NCBI GenBank assembly: GCA_949358305.1
Contig: OX442314.1
Location: forward strand, 57,857,369-57,917,368
Length of the DNA stretch: 60,000 nucleotides
Direction of reading: 5' to 3'
Source of the DNA: Strigamia acuminata
Lineage: Eukaryota; Arthropoda; Chilopoda; Geophilomorpha; Linotaeniidae
Shown: piece by piece, positions 9,101 to 17,799 of the stretch
Numbering within the stretch: position 1 is the stretch's first letter
Layout: each line of letters begins with the position of its first letter
Made by a program: the position numbers and the translations under genes
The notes under the pieces: generated by a model
The model's input: the letters and a program-made list of their open reading frames with translations, nothing else
Database searches by the model: none
Told to the model about the DNA's origin: nothing

Positions 9101-11279
9101 CCTTGAGGTTAGTCGGCGCCGGGTATTTTTGGATAGCGTCCGTTTTCTTCGGGTTGGGTCGGATAATTCCCTCTTCAACGATATGGCCAAGAACCTCAAG
9201 GCTCCTCTTACACAATTCAGTCTTCCCGGCGTTCATGGTAAAACCGGCGTTATCGAGGAGCGAGAGCACCTTTTGCAGGTGAACAACATGCTCCTCGAAG
9301 GTCTTGCTAAAGACAATAATATCGTCGATATAGACAAAGACGAATTTGTAGAGGTGTTCAGCCAGTGTAAGATTCATGGCGCGCTGCAGGGTGGCCGGCC
9401 CGTTAATTGGACCGAAGGGCATACGCGTATACTCATAGAGTCCCCTGTGGGTGACGAACGCGAGATATCGTTCATCTCCAGGTCGGACCCCTATTTGATG
9501 GAACGCTTCCCTTCCGTCGATTATGGAAAACCACTTTGCTCCACCAAGATATGCAAAGATGTTGTCGATATCTGGGAGCGGATAAACGTCGGGCAAGGTT
9601 TGGGCATTTATCGGCCTAAAGTCCATAGCGCAGCGCCAGCGCCCGTCCTTCTTCGGGACCACAACTGGCGCCACAGCACAGTCACTTTTGGAGCGTCTTA
9701 TTACTCCTTGTGCCATTTTCTGGTCTATGTAAGCGTCGATAATGTCCTTTTTTGCCGGATTCACCGGACGTACCGGCACATGAATCGGCCTAAAGTCGGG
9801 CTTCAAATTCACCTCAAATTGCGTATTATTGCAGAGCCCCAGCTCCTCACGGAAAATGTGAGCAACTGGTTTCAACGCATCCATTAGATGAGTTATGCGT
9901 TTGGGCTCCAACTGATTACACAATTGGTCGTAGACCCAAGTGAGTTTGGTCGGGTCCCTATTCGGGATATATTGCACAAAATTAATATCATGCCGTCTAG
10001 GAGTACTCTCAACACCTTCCGTTATAGGAAAAGTGGGAGGAGTCTCCACGTCGCCCACGCCGCCCCCCACCACAGGAGAAGCCGTAAGGGCCACCGAAGG
10101 GCTTCGAGTAGCCGTCTTCACCCTCGCCTTGCGCAATTTAACTGCCCGACGCATTTGGCTCAAACACATGGTCCGTTTTCCAGGTTTACGCGTTATCCGC
10201 ACAATACTCTTGCGCGCCCTTTCACGCCTCCTGGGAGACCAAATGAATGTCCACTGCTGAGAGTCAGGGTTCCTCCGAGCCAAAACAACCTTCACAATGT
10301 GGGGATTGTCCGAATACGGAGGCTCAAACAACTCTTCTTCAAATTCACGCTTGCTCAGGAAAACGCAGTTCACATCACCAATCGGCGGCTTAGCCACGGG
10401 CTCCTCCCTTTCAACTGGAGGAGTGTCCTCGTCCGGCTTCACCTCCTGCTTAACCGAGCTAATGGGTTCCGCTGGATTTTCCGGTAATTTAACCGGCGGA
10501 TTCCTCATTCCCGGCAAGTTGTACAGAGGCGGGCCTCGGACGCAAACCCCCTCTGGCAACGAGGGTTGTTCCTTGGTCAGAGGGAAAAGGACCACTGGAT
10601 CGGAGGCTCGGGCTTGCTCCTCATTCAGGAAGGGGTGACGCGTTCCATCTCCCAGGAGAAACCAATAGTTATTGCCGTGATCTACGCATAAACCAACGGC
10701 CTTACAAAAGTCCAACCCCAGGAGGAGTTCTTGCGACCCCTGAGCAATGATGAGACAAGTAAAGCAAACTACCGCCAAGGGAGCTCGGACGGCAATCTGC
10801 ACACAACCAATGACGCGTTCAATTTGATTTGACGCGGTCCGAATTGTCTCGTCCATCGGAACCATCTCCACTCCAATTTCCTTGGAAAGCCTCTTGAACA
10901 GCGGCATAGTCATTATACATGTCTGCGCTCCGCTATCCATTAGGGCTATAAACTCGATGTTCACCCAAGCTATCTTAACGAAGGGCGCATCGCGGCGACA
11001 ACGGTCCTGCAACCCGATTATCAGCTTCGGTTCTTTAGAAGCCAAGAACTCGGGTGGCGACAACATGATAAAATTTGTCATTTTTGGAGGGGCACCAGCC
11101 ACGACAGTAGCATCAACTTCTGCTGGTTTCGGTGGCTCGATCCAATCACTTGGGCCACCTGTAGAAGCAGCCAACGACCGATTTACTTGCGTTTCGGGTC
11201 CGCCGCCTTCTCGGACGGGTTGGTCGACGGACCCAGGTCGTTTCCCGGAAACTGCCAGGGCTTGAAGCAATGGGGACAT
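6153..11279 (-). CDS. pol: Element A Pol: protease, RT, RNase H, AT-hook array, integrase
   Basis: The frame is 1708 codons long, entered from gag by -1 frameshifting at 11240-11246, so the ATG at 11279 is probably not used. Retropepsin has its DSGA near residue 115. Reverse transcriptase has YIDD at about 650-653. RNase H starts at TDAS near 800, with DALSR near 910. Residues about 1003-1125 hold five AT-hook cores (four RGRP, one VGRP) with Lys/Arg flanks. Integrase has the HHCC zinc site (H1294, H1301, C1331, C1334) and the DDE catalytic residues near 1363, 1422 and 1457. A C-terminal tail follows a region that directs strand transfer in the family. All key catalytic residues are present, so the enzyme looks functional. 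The AT-hook block between RNase H and integrase is unusual for Ty3/gypsy as far as I know. Confidence 0.95.
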   Translation of the reverse strand: MSPLLQALAVSGKRPGSVDQPVREGGGPETQVNRSLAASTGGPSDWIEPPKPAEVDATVVAGAPPKMTNFIMLSPPEFLASKEPKLIIGLQDRCRRDAPFVKIAWVNIEFIALMDSGAQTCIMTMPLFKRLSKEIGVEMVPMDETIRTASNQIERVIGCVQIAVRAPLAVVCFTCLIIAQGSQELLLGLDFCKAVGLCVDHGNNYWFLLGDGTRHPFLNEEQARASDPVVLFPLTKEQPSLPEGVCVRGPPLYNLPGMRNPPVKLPENPAEPISSVKQEVKPDEDTPPVEREEPVAKPPIGDVNCVFLSKREFEEELFEPPYSDNPHIVKVVLARRNPDSQQWTFIWSPRRRERARKSIVRITRKPGKRTMCLSQMRRAVKLRKARVKTATRSPSVALTASPVVGGGVGDVETPPTFPITEGVESTPRRHDINFVQYIPNRDPTKLTWVYDQLCNQLEPKRITHLMDALKPVAHIFREELGLCNNTQFEVNLKPDFRPIHVPVRPVNPAKKDIIDAYIDQKMAQGVIRRSKSDCAVAPVVVPKKDGRWRCAMDFRPINAQTLPDVYPLPDIDNIFAYLGGAKWFSIIDGREAFHQIGVRPGDERYLAFVTHRGLYEYTRMPFGPINGPATLQRAMNLTLAEHLYKFVFVYIDDIIVFSKTFEEHVVHLQKVLSLLDNAGFTMNAGKTELCKRSLEVLGHIVEEGIIRPNPKKTDAIQKYPAPTNLKELQRFKGMVGYYASFFPGFSKTCEVFRVLMRKNAPWVWKPEHQAAFEYLKNQISLSTLHRNFPDWTKPYILQTDASYSGLGAVLMQINNDGVRVPIAFASRALNKAEKNYMTTEIECLAAVWAVKRFRAYLELMDFYLESDHKSLMWLFTQREPKGRLARWILSLSEYRFTFLHCSGTKNRVADALSRAPVDPPIELDDEDCPALDNTCYCAFFDDYRDWPVPKMEELEDLTHFKPSNAKIVRAVTMRRQKRILLARLAGAVPGSVDISPVDNNPPKKKRGRPRKHPIAGGPTPVGATPVKRKRGRPRKHPVIQNPMFDGLVSDDEESVAISLPVGDPPEKRKRGRPRKHPIIEDPVEQLISEDEESTAVSLPGDVPVKKKRGRPKKVGEKRPVGRPKKAPIIFDRASDSEGSEMSLLSGEPPGDTDSDEFRIPDLPLDLGPATRTRRQLASPTPSVDPELSQHSDHSSDGSFYSLPADHPTIEILPTQKAIKEAQNADEWSKGLISYLSSKSLPPDEEEAERVKKQAIDMALYRGLLCKFPPTKIGQRAPTRRIYLPQPLRYKYFHCLHFPPTSGHLGIEKTMMRLKTRVFWPGMKKDVTEWIKVCESCQRAKVERRLPYGEMETAKPRRLFRTIYVDYFGKKLKSTGGHCYAFVMVDAASRWVDVRLTERADVSTTIKQLKKFTYRWAYPKTIISDNAPTFRSAKFQAQCAEMGMVNKYLSVYHPQGNLAERLNQSLKTCILAYIDEHTRWDRHIGSFILAINSAYQTSLKFSPYMMVTGQEARFPGDMDSDTDDGEPLPPDEAQFLHRYLLRVREEAKKNLEAANLRHKRWYDRKRRPHAFKPGDWVTVKNRTLSSTDKQVSSGFQHRTEGVYLLHRLLGPNTVLLMDENGNISQPIHVADLRHWYQAPEPEPEVPDVASDLEDEESGLEMENLTPEDQDDISARVAQLQTEIRSICINFAKERCLRVKTSENTAEVVS

Positions 11280-13210
11280 AAAGCAATGCGTTTTTCTATA
11301 TCACGCATATACCAACGATCCTTGCGATTTCGCACCCACTCAGCTCCGGGTGGTAACACTAAATTGGGAGGGCTTGTCGTGTTGGCAAAAGAATGAGCGG
11401 AATGGCCACACAATGCCACCGCGACACCCGGAGGAACCTTTGCTTCCGGGGCCTTTGCAGGGGCACTGATTACCCGTGTCGGCGCCGGAGGTTCACTCCT
11501 CAGGGACTGCCCGACGACACTCTGCGCGTCACCATCCGCCATCGGATAGCCCAAAACCTCGGCCAACGCGACCAATTTTCGTTTATCAAATTGGAGGCGG
11601 GCAGGAGGTTTCTCTGCCTTAGCCGGTTCCACTTTCCTAGTCTCCCCAACCCTAGCTTTCCTAGGTTTGGGTTCGGGAGCGGGAACTAGGCCTTTTCGAA
11701 CCCCTTTTTCGTCAAATCTACGGTGTTGAAGGGCACGCATCTTCAACTCACGATCCGCCACCTGACCCAGATCTATCGCTCGCGACATGGAATGTACGCC
11801 ATAGCGGACCATCGTATCGGTGATCTGCGGCTGCAGCCAATGCTGGGCCAAGTTCCACTGCTGCCGATCCCCTAGCACACCTGTCAATTCAAGGTAACGA
11901 CTCATTTCACACAGAAACTCTGCCGTATCCTCTCCGACTTCCTGACACGCATCTTGTAAGAAGACCGCCGCGTCAGCCTCGGATAAGGAATACACCTTGC
12001 GGAAGCGCACGACAAATTCACTCCATGTTTTAGGTTTATGACGCAGGCGCAGGAACCAATTTAACGGCTTCCCGCCCAAGGCCAAAGGAATAAACAAGTC
12101 GATATACGCCTCCTCCGACACGCGTGACATAACAAAATGTGCACGCAATTTTGCCAGGAATCGCTCAACAGCATTATAAGATAGGTCCGTCTCATCAAAC
12201 TTCGGCACACTCTCCGATTTCACATGCGACAAATCATACTGCGGCGGCGGGGCCGGTATGGGCGGATAAGTCCGCTGCCGGAAACGCGAATTGACTGAAT
12301 TTCCGCGCGCAGCAGCTGCCCGATCGACACTTGCCGTCGAAGGAAGGCTGACAGCCGAGGATTTGGAACGAATTATGTCCCTCATAACCTCACTGTTGGC
12401 ATACTCCGACGGAGCGTATCTTTGCGAGCCCGCTTGGGCTGTCACGTTCGATGGCCTCTCCCGCGGGGGCAGCGGAGGGTTTATATCATCCGGCGCTCCC
12501 CCTTCTCCTGCTAAACCTTGTCTGTCAAATTCACTTGGCGTCAGGATACGTGAGCGGACCGGTCTCGGCCCCTGATCCTGCCCAGGAGGAGGCCCGTCGC
12601 CAGGCAGAGTGTCATGAGGTCTCTGCTGAACAGGTGGAATAACCCCCTCCACGGGCTGCACGGTTAAAGCCACAATTTCCTCCCTAACTACATCCCTCAT
12701 CCCCCCTAGAGTCTCATTCCTCCAATGTACCAATCTGCAGTCGATATTATGACTAAATTGTTCCATTGTTCGAACAACGCGTTCATTCAGCGCCAGCTCG
12801 GCCCGCTGTAAATAACGCAACCAATCTGGTTCACGTTGGACTTCCTCCCTAGCAGCATTACCCTCCGGACTAGATCCCGGAGGAGCGGTGGGGTTTCTCC
12901 GCACCGGGGGAGTCAACACCGCTGACGCTGAAAAATCCACTCGAGACTCATGCACAGACGAGGAGGTGTCGGGGCGATAGGAGCCATCTGTTGTGGAGGC
13001 CCCCATCTCTGCAATTGCAGCACCCTCGTGTATTTGCGAGTAGGATGGCGGCCGACCATCCCCTGCCAAGGGAACGCCATGCACGGACTTGGGCCTTGGC
13101 TGCGAGTCAGACGGGCGCGGCGTACGTTCGTAAAGCCGCTCACCCGCCCGACGCAACCAGTCGGGCCACACACTTGTAGAGTCATCACCAAGATGACCTC
13201 CTTCCGCCAT
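11183..13210 (-). CDS. gag: Element A Gag
   Basis: This is a structural polyprotein of 675 residues. The N-terminal half is proline-rich and low in complexity. A retrotransposon-gag capsid-like segment begins near residue 335 (SVPKFDETDLSYNAVERF) and includes the family's hydrophobic and Trp pattern (PLNWFLRLRHKPKTWSEF). No classical CCHC knuckle is present. Near the C-terminus there are only a CGHSAH segment and a CPHC pair, which might form an atypical zinc site (inference). The start ATG at 13210 lies 159 nt after the primer site. Its last 97 nt overlap pol in the -1 frame. Its closest relative in this window is the plus-strand gag at 54168-55349. Confidence 0.9.
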   Translation of the reverse strand: MAEGGHLGDDSTSVWPDWLRRAGERLYERTPRPSDSQPRPKSVHGVPLAGDGRPPSYSQIHEGAAIAEMGASTTDGSYRPDTSSSVHESRVDFSASAVLTPPVRRNPTAPPGSSPEGNAAREEVQREPDWLRYLQRAELALNERVVRTMEQFSHNIDCRLVHWRNETLGGMRDVVREEIVALTVQPVEGVIPPVQQRPHDTLPGDGPPPGQDQGPRPVRSRILTPSEFDRQGLAGEGGAPDDINPPLPPRERPSNVTAQAGSQRYAPSEYANSEVMRDIIRSKSSAVSLPSTASVDRAAAARGNSVNSRFRQRTYPPIPAPPPQYDLSHVKSESVPKFDETDLSYNAVERFLAKLRAHFVMSRVSEEAYIDLFIPLALGGKPLNWFLRLRHKPKTWSEFVVRFRKVYSLSEADAAVFLQDACQEVGEDTAEFLCEMSRYLELTGVLGDRQQWNLAQHWLQPQITDTMVRYGVHSMSRAIDLGQVADRELKMRALQHRRFDEKGVRKGLVPAPEPKPRKARVGETRKVEPAKAEKPPARLQFDKRKLVALAEVLGYPMADGDAQSVVGQSLRSEPPAPTRVISAPAKAPEAKVPPGVAVALCGHSAHSFANTTSPPNLVLPPGAEWVRNRKDRWYMRDIEKRIALCPHCFKPWQFPGNDLGPSTNPSEKAADPKRK
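11196..11246 (-). promoter_or_regulatory. Element A -1 ribosomal frameshift signal
   Basis: The minus strand has GGGAAAC at 11246-11240. In the gag frame it reads G GGA AAC, the correct phase for a slippery heptamer. Slipping back one base continues straight into the pol frame. After a 5-nt spacer comes GGGTCCG (11234-11228), which pairs perfectly with CGGACCC (11202-11196) around a 25-nt loop. GGGAAAC plus a downstream stem is an established frameshift arrangement (for example in betaretroviruses). Confidence 0.85.
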
Positions 13211-13368
13211 GATAGACAGAAACTATAGCAGTGACTCAAATGAATGATCTTACTGCTTAAAAAGTAGCGAATAACAACGCCACTTAAACCTTAATTTTTC
13301 CAAAGATAATTGCCGCACCCACCGCAAAAGCAGTTTATATGGGCAGCAATTAGAAAAACTCGGAATAC

Positions 13369-13386
13369 TCCCGGGTTTCGGCACCA
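13369..13386 (-). promoter_or_regulatory. Element A primer-binding site, tRNA-Phe type
   Basis: The minus strand reads TGGTGCCGAAACCCGGGA, two nucleotides inside the 5' LTR. From knowledge of animal tRNA sequences this 18-mer is the complement of the 3' end, including CCA, of tRNA-Phe(GAA). It would prime minus-strand cDNA synthesis. The exact position relative to the LTR supports the LTR boundaries and the minus orientation. Confidence 0.85.
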
Positions 13387-13388
13387 CG

Positions 13389-14552
13389 TGTAATGAATCG
13401 CGTTTCCCGAGCGGTTTGGGACGCGTTTGAAAGACGCCGCGATACAGAAAATCTTGGGAGCCTGGTCCTCGAGACCTGCCCAGCCGTGAGTGCACGCCTT
13501 ATGTCGGTAGCACACACTCCAGATCCCGATCTTTACACGAATATTTATTTTGGCCGGGTATTCCGAGCTACTAAAATGGGGGGACAGAATTTGCTTAGCG
13601 GTCACCAGAGTCAAGACCCAACGCGCGTCCCGCAACGTATCGTGCAGATCACAAGATCACACGAAGTTAAACGAAACACGTAACGTCCCGACTCACAAGC
13701 GTCCGCCTCGCTGTCGAAGTGAAGCGTGAAATGCGTGCTAACGCGTGCGTATCTGGCCTGCACGGTCACTCAAATCCCTAACTAAACCTCGCACAAGTGC
13801 TTAATTAAGCTAAAGCCCGTAGTGGGCGGCGAAACCAAGCTACGCGCCGAATGCATGAAATAAATAGACACAAAGACTTCAGTTTGAAAGCCAAACAAAC
13901 TTATCCTGCCTAAATAGCGACGCGTCACGGCGCTTAAAACGATACGAAAAGAAGCGGAAAAACAACAGGTTCAAATGGATAAAACTGTGAGTTAACACTA
14001 ATAAAGATGAGATGAAAACCTAGAGTCATGTCTCAGAACTACTAGGTGAAAACAAAGCAGCAAGTGAGCTTTGTGAAGTGAGCTAAGACTCTGCCATGAG
14101 CACTGGCTCCAAAGAGCACCTACGCGTTCGGGATACAGAGCTTAACTCCGGAAAAAAGGGAAAAATAGGGTGAAAGGTAAACTTGGACTCATCCAAGCTC
14201 AACCAATCACGGAAGAGTCAAGAGCCAATCAGTACAGTCGGTGCATACTAAGTGTATGACTAACGTCGACGCGTACTGACCAGAATAGAAATGCAAATGA
14301 GTTCGCATCAAAACAATAAACAGAAATAGAAAAACTAGGAAGAGATAAGAGAGAAGTGAGAGAAAGAGAAGAAAGTTAGGAATGAGTAAGGGATAAGAAA
14401 GGAAGAAATGAGGGAAAAAATGAGGAGAATTCGGCTAAACGTAAGACAGAATGTAAACAATACAAGGTAGGAACACAATTAGGGTTTATTAGAAACACAA
14501 CACGGGGGAAACAATGCGTACTACTCGTACGCGTGAACACCGGACCGTGACA
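13389..14552 (-). repeat. Element A 5' LTR
   Basis: On the element's own (minus) strand this is the upstream LTR, 1164 bp, beginning TGTCACGG and ending TTACA. It should hold promoter and RNA start, but I see no certain TATA box. It is followed after 2 nt by the primer-binding site. A 96-residue open frame on the plus strand recurs identically in both LTRs. It is antisense to the element and has no recognisable domain. Confidence 0.93.
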
Positions 14553-14556
14553 GTCG

Positions 14557-14702
14557 TTTATTTACTTTATTTTATTTTATTTTAACTTTATTAGGCCTAT
14601 TATTAGGCTTAATACTGCTAAATAACAACTGGAATTAGAAAATCGTCTGCGCAGAATGGGATGCGCAGTACGAATTTAGCATCAAGATACCGTGCACGGA
14701 CT
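14557..14702. mobile_element. Right half of the split MITE-like DNA transposon
   Basis: This is the inverted partner of 1015-1145. It ends at 14702 with CCGTGCACGGACT, the mirror of the left end. It begins directly after the second copy of the target duplication of element A, which shows that the LTR element jumped into an existing inverted-repeat element. An AT-rich TTTATT run at about 14557-14585 has no close match in the left half, so the arms are not perfect. Confidence 0.75.
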
Positions 14703-14835
14703 ATAGTAAACATGAATAACATGTGTGCAGCATTTACATGTCTTTGTACTGCAAGCCCGTATTCTCCACGAATGCGGCATTTATGTGACTGTATTATAAA
14801 CCTGCATTCTTACAAGAATGTATCATTTACAAGAG
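14703..14835. repeat. Short minisatellite, about 46-bp units
   Basis: There are about two and a half imperfect units built around GAATG-GGCATTT, then CTGTATT, then CCTGCATTCTTACAA. The same unit array, diverged, is found at 31609-31735 beside element B. No coding potential is seen. It is probably the inner or terminal part of a dispersed repeat family. The remaining 14836-14998 shows no feature. Confidence 0.55.
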
Positions 14836-14998
14836 CTTTAGCTTAACGTTGACTGACTTGTGAGATATGCGCTAGATCGCCTTTTGTCTACAGACACTGA
14901 AAGGTTGGAATCGAAACTGGTAAAAACTATTAGGGGAAAAGTTATTACTGATTGGCTTTTCCAAACTGGTCCCACACAGCGCCATACACTCGCCTCTT

Positions 14999-15592
14999 AA
15001 GCTAAGTACACATGAGACTTTCAGACTCTGAATATTCAGAGTCTGAAATTTCAGGATGTCACGTTGCGCGCGAAATGATTCCGCCTGTGTGTTTGGCTGT
15101 GTTATTCCGTGCGCGGAAATTGTTTGGTACACACAATCCGTGCACGGAAATTGTTTGCTACACACAATCCGTGCACGTGTTGTAAATACAAATGGCGACC
15201 ACTTTTAAAAAATGTTGGAGTTTGATTGTGCAAAATAAATGGATTGCTGTATTTTTAAATTAATAATTAATAATAAATAATAAAATTAATTAATCAAACA
15301 TTTTTTGTATTATCTGTCTTTGTATTCAGTATCCACCTCCACACCTTGTGTACGACCGGTCACGATCGGTCGCATTACCACAATGCATTCTGGGTACTCA
15401 GAATCTGTTCGTGCACGGAAACAATTCAAGCTATTCCGTGCATCATCACTGCCGGAAAGAATAAAATTTCGGTTGCCAGAAAGTTTCCGTGTGTGGTAAA
15501 CGGAACCGTGTGTACCACACTGACCCAAACTTTCGACCATACACGGAAAGTGATCATTCCGTGCACGGAATCAGGTCATGTGTACTTAGCTT
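14999..15592. mobile_element. MITE with 17-bp perfect inverted ends and internal palindromes
   Basis: AAGCTAAGTACACATGA at 14999-15015 is matched exactly by its inverted complement at 15576-15592. Inside there is a 30-bp perfect palindrome (15019-15048) and several copies of the palindromic core CCGTGCACGG, for example a perfect 16-bp palindrome at 15556-15571 and variants at 15105-15118, 15137-15149 and 15409-15420. No transposase ORF is present. Repeated subterminal palindromes are typical of transposase-binding sites. The target duplication is not resolved, so the superfamily is unknown. Confidence 0.7.
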
Positions 15593-16465
15593 TTGATACT
15601 AAAAATAAACAAAATTGAAATAAATCATACGTAGGCTATTGGCTGACGGCAATTCAAATTCGGACAAAAAATTGTAATTACTTGTGCCTTATGCTTTGGG
15701 GAAAGGTAAACACTCCACACTGATGAGTGTCCAATGGCATTTAATACAAAAGAAATAAGTAAAAACACTAACACTAACACTAATGTAAATGAATAAGTTA
15801 AAAACGAAAATAAGGACGGAAGAGGTTGGTCAATCCTCTTAAAAAAAATAATTAAAACAATAAACGCTAAACAAATTGGAAATAAGAAAAAATACTATTT
15901 TCAAAAAATAATCAGCCGGGACCTGACCTAGATCCATGGGCCGGGAGGTTTTCAAAAAATCTCAGATGGCTTCTTTCTCTCACCAGGCACTCACGAAAGT
16001 GATGTGGTGTCAGTGATGCAGGTAGCGCATCTTTCACGCGGGCTTGTCGTCCATGCCTCACCGGTGTCTAGCAGGACCCTGAAAATTTAAATCGGGTGTT
16101 AAGTCGGGTGGCTATGTGTAAATAATCCGGCATAATGGATGGCAACGCTGGGTGGTCTGCGAAAGCCTCTGGTAAAGGCTCCAAACTGGCAGCGGGCAGG
16201 TCACTTAGTTGTCTTGGTCGGTTGTAAATGTCCTGCGGATGCCAGGTGCTGCTGAGGTTACAATTCGATCTAGAAGTTGCGACCACTAGCGCATGGTTGC
16301 CGTGGACGGCGCCCACCATCCACCCGCAACCATAGCAGAGGGGACAGATGACATCGATGGTCACCACACTTTAAATTGGTCATTATTTCTAGTCGTGTTT
16401 GAGAATTGATTGGCACTTGGGAAGCTGAAATCTCATGACCATAATGAGAGCTGCCAGTATTCAAC
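15593..16465. other. Intergenic stretch with no recognised feature
   Basis: The sequence is mixed in composition, with AT-rich parts around 15750-15900 and a GC-richer part at 15980-16350. Short frames here show no domain, splice pattern or repeat that I can recognise. Confidence 0.4.
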
Positions 16466-16847
16466 TTAAACATTGTTGTTTAGTTTAGGGCAGGTAGCTT
16501 TTACATAAGCAGTACAATTCATGTTGATTTTAGTGGTTCCACTCATTTTCAGCATTCTTTTTCTGTCTTCATTGTGACAAGATGGATTGTAAAATTCTGA
16601 CCGGTTGTAGTTAAAATATTCAGTTGTTTTATCTTTCGAAATGAACAGTTGATTTTTTTTCTTCATGTACCAGCCAATTCTTCAATTCGTTTTTAGATGA
16701 AAAGGCCAAATGTTTAACATCAATTTGCTTGTTGTCATTATTTTCAAGGTGTTGTATCAAATTTTTTCCTCTATTAGTTGAAAATGAACAATCGTCTTCT
16801 TGGCATTTAAAGTTATTAACTAAAAAAAAGTAATAAAAACAAATCAA
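16466..16847 (-). pseudogene. MULE-related transposase fragment, FAR1/zinc-like N-terminus
   Basis: Two minus-strand frames (16847-16629 and 16666-16466) together show the pattern of a protein family seen in animal MULE-type transposons. A Cys-rich FKCQEDDCSF segment is followed by SKNELKNWL. In the next frame come the YFNYNRS segment and SGTTKINMNCTAYVKAT, which match the family's Y-Y-CNRSG and GS-KIN-C-A pattern. The frames join by a shift near 16660, and no catalytic domain follows, so this is a broken piece. The assignment is from remembered family pattern and needs a profile search. Confidence 0.45.
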
Positions 16848-17480
16848 TAACTAAATAAATAAATACAAGTTTGAAAATTGAATTAAAAATTTGAAAATTT
16901 AGAATAATTCAAGGATATCACTCACAACATTTTTCTAAAATTTAGAAAATTTTCTGATATTTTAATACATTACTGTTTTAAATTTGTTTTTATTTCTTTG
17001 AACCTTTATTTTAACTTTTTTTGGATTTTTTAAAAACTGAAAATGTTTGAACCATTTGCTCACATGCGAGGGCGAGGGAGAGGCCATAGGGCTCTAGGCA
17101 CAAGAGCGGTAGCATCGCTCACAACCGCTCAGTAAAATGTCAGCTAACTCGTTTTAATTCCACATCAAACTTCGTATTGACTCATCCACAAATTTTGGAA
17201 AAATTTGAAAAATTTGAAAAATTTGGAAATTTAAATTTGTTTTTATTTAATAAATTTTTATTATATACATCTGATTAAAAATATAAAATGAAAAATAGCT
17301 TGCTGTTTCCGAATGCCATAAATTTTAATTCTGTGCTCACTCAATGTTTTATATCTGGAAAAAGTTTTAAAGCAGTAATCACAAATTTTATTTGACATTT
17401 TGACAAATACTGAAATCAAACAAGCAAAATATCCCGCCTTTTACATACGTCATAAAACGTTTTAATATTGACCAATCAGG
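16848..17480. other. AT-rich stretch before the scaffold gap
   Basis: Mostly A/T with AATTTGAAAA-type simple repeats around 17195-17240. A GC-richer island at 17050-17140 could be the inside of a hAT-type element whose end lies at 17888, but no coding frame is visible. Confidence 0.35.
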
Positions 17481-17680
17481 NNNNNNNNNNNNNNNNNNNN
17501 NNNNNNNNNNNNNNNNNNNNNNNNNNNNNNNNNNNNNNNNNNNNNNNNNNNNNNNNNNNNNNNNNNNNNNNNNNNNNNNNNNNNNNNNNNNNNNNNNNNN
17601 NNNNNNNNNNNNNNNNNNNNNNNNNNNNNNNNNNNNNNNNNNNNNNNNNNNNNNNNNNNNNNNNNNNNNNNNNNNNNNNN
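17481..17680. other. Scaffold gap of 200 N
   Basis: Exactly 200 undetermined bases, a conventional size for a gap of unknown length. Any open frame crossing it is meaningless. Confidence 0.99.
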
Positions 17681-17799
17681 ATAGCATTAAAATTAGGAGC
17701 ATTATGCAAGCACATCTTTGCTCTTCTGTGGTGCTGTATGTGTATATCATAAAAATTGTGCATAGACTTTTTTTTTGCTTAAAGTTTTTGTTGGTGCTA

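Larger units (their letters stand above)
1207..14552 (-). mobile_element. Element A: 13.3-kb Ty3/gypsy LTR retrotransposon with a third ORF
   Basis: The element is complete. It has two 1164-bp LTRs (1207-2370 and 13389-14552) that look identical by eye, TG...CA ends, and a perfect 4-bp target duplication GTCG at 1203-1206 and 14553-14556. All coding sequence is on the minus strand: gag (13210-11183), pol (11279-6153, reached by a -1 frameshift) and a separate ORF3 (4782-3001). The domain order protease, RT, RNase H, integrase is that of Ty3/gypsy. Identical LTRs and open frames point to a recent insertion that may still be active. It sits inside an older MITE-like element. It is much longer than the 5-7 kb usual for the family, because of long gag and pol spacers and the extra ORF. 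Confidence 0.95.

Noticed and set aside
8844-9887. 347-codon plus-strand frame opposite the RT of element A
   Set aside because: Shadow frame; the minus strand encodes a canonical reverse transcriptase.
15000-15600. CRISPR-like array from repeated CCGTGCACGG words
   Set aside because: Spacing is irregular, the words are palindromic transposon subterminal repeats, and the host is eukaryotic.
15706-15740. CTGATGAG near 15720 as a hammerhead ribozyme core
   Set aside because: No GAAA with a closing stem follows at the required distance.
17388-17763. Open frames spanning the N run
   Set aside because: They consist mostly of undetermined bases.
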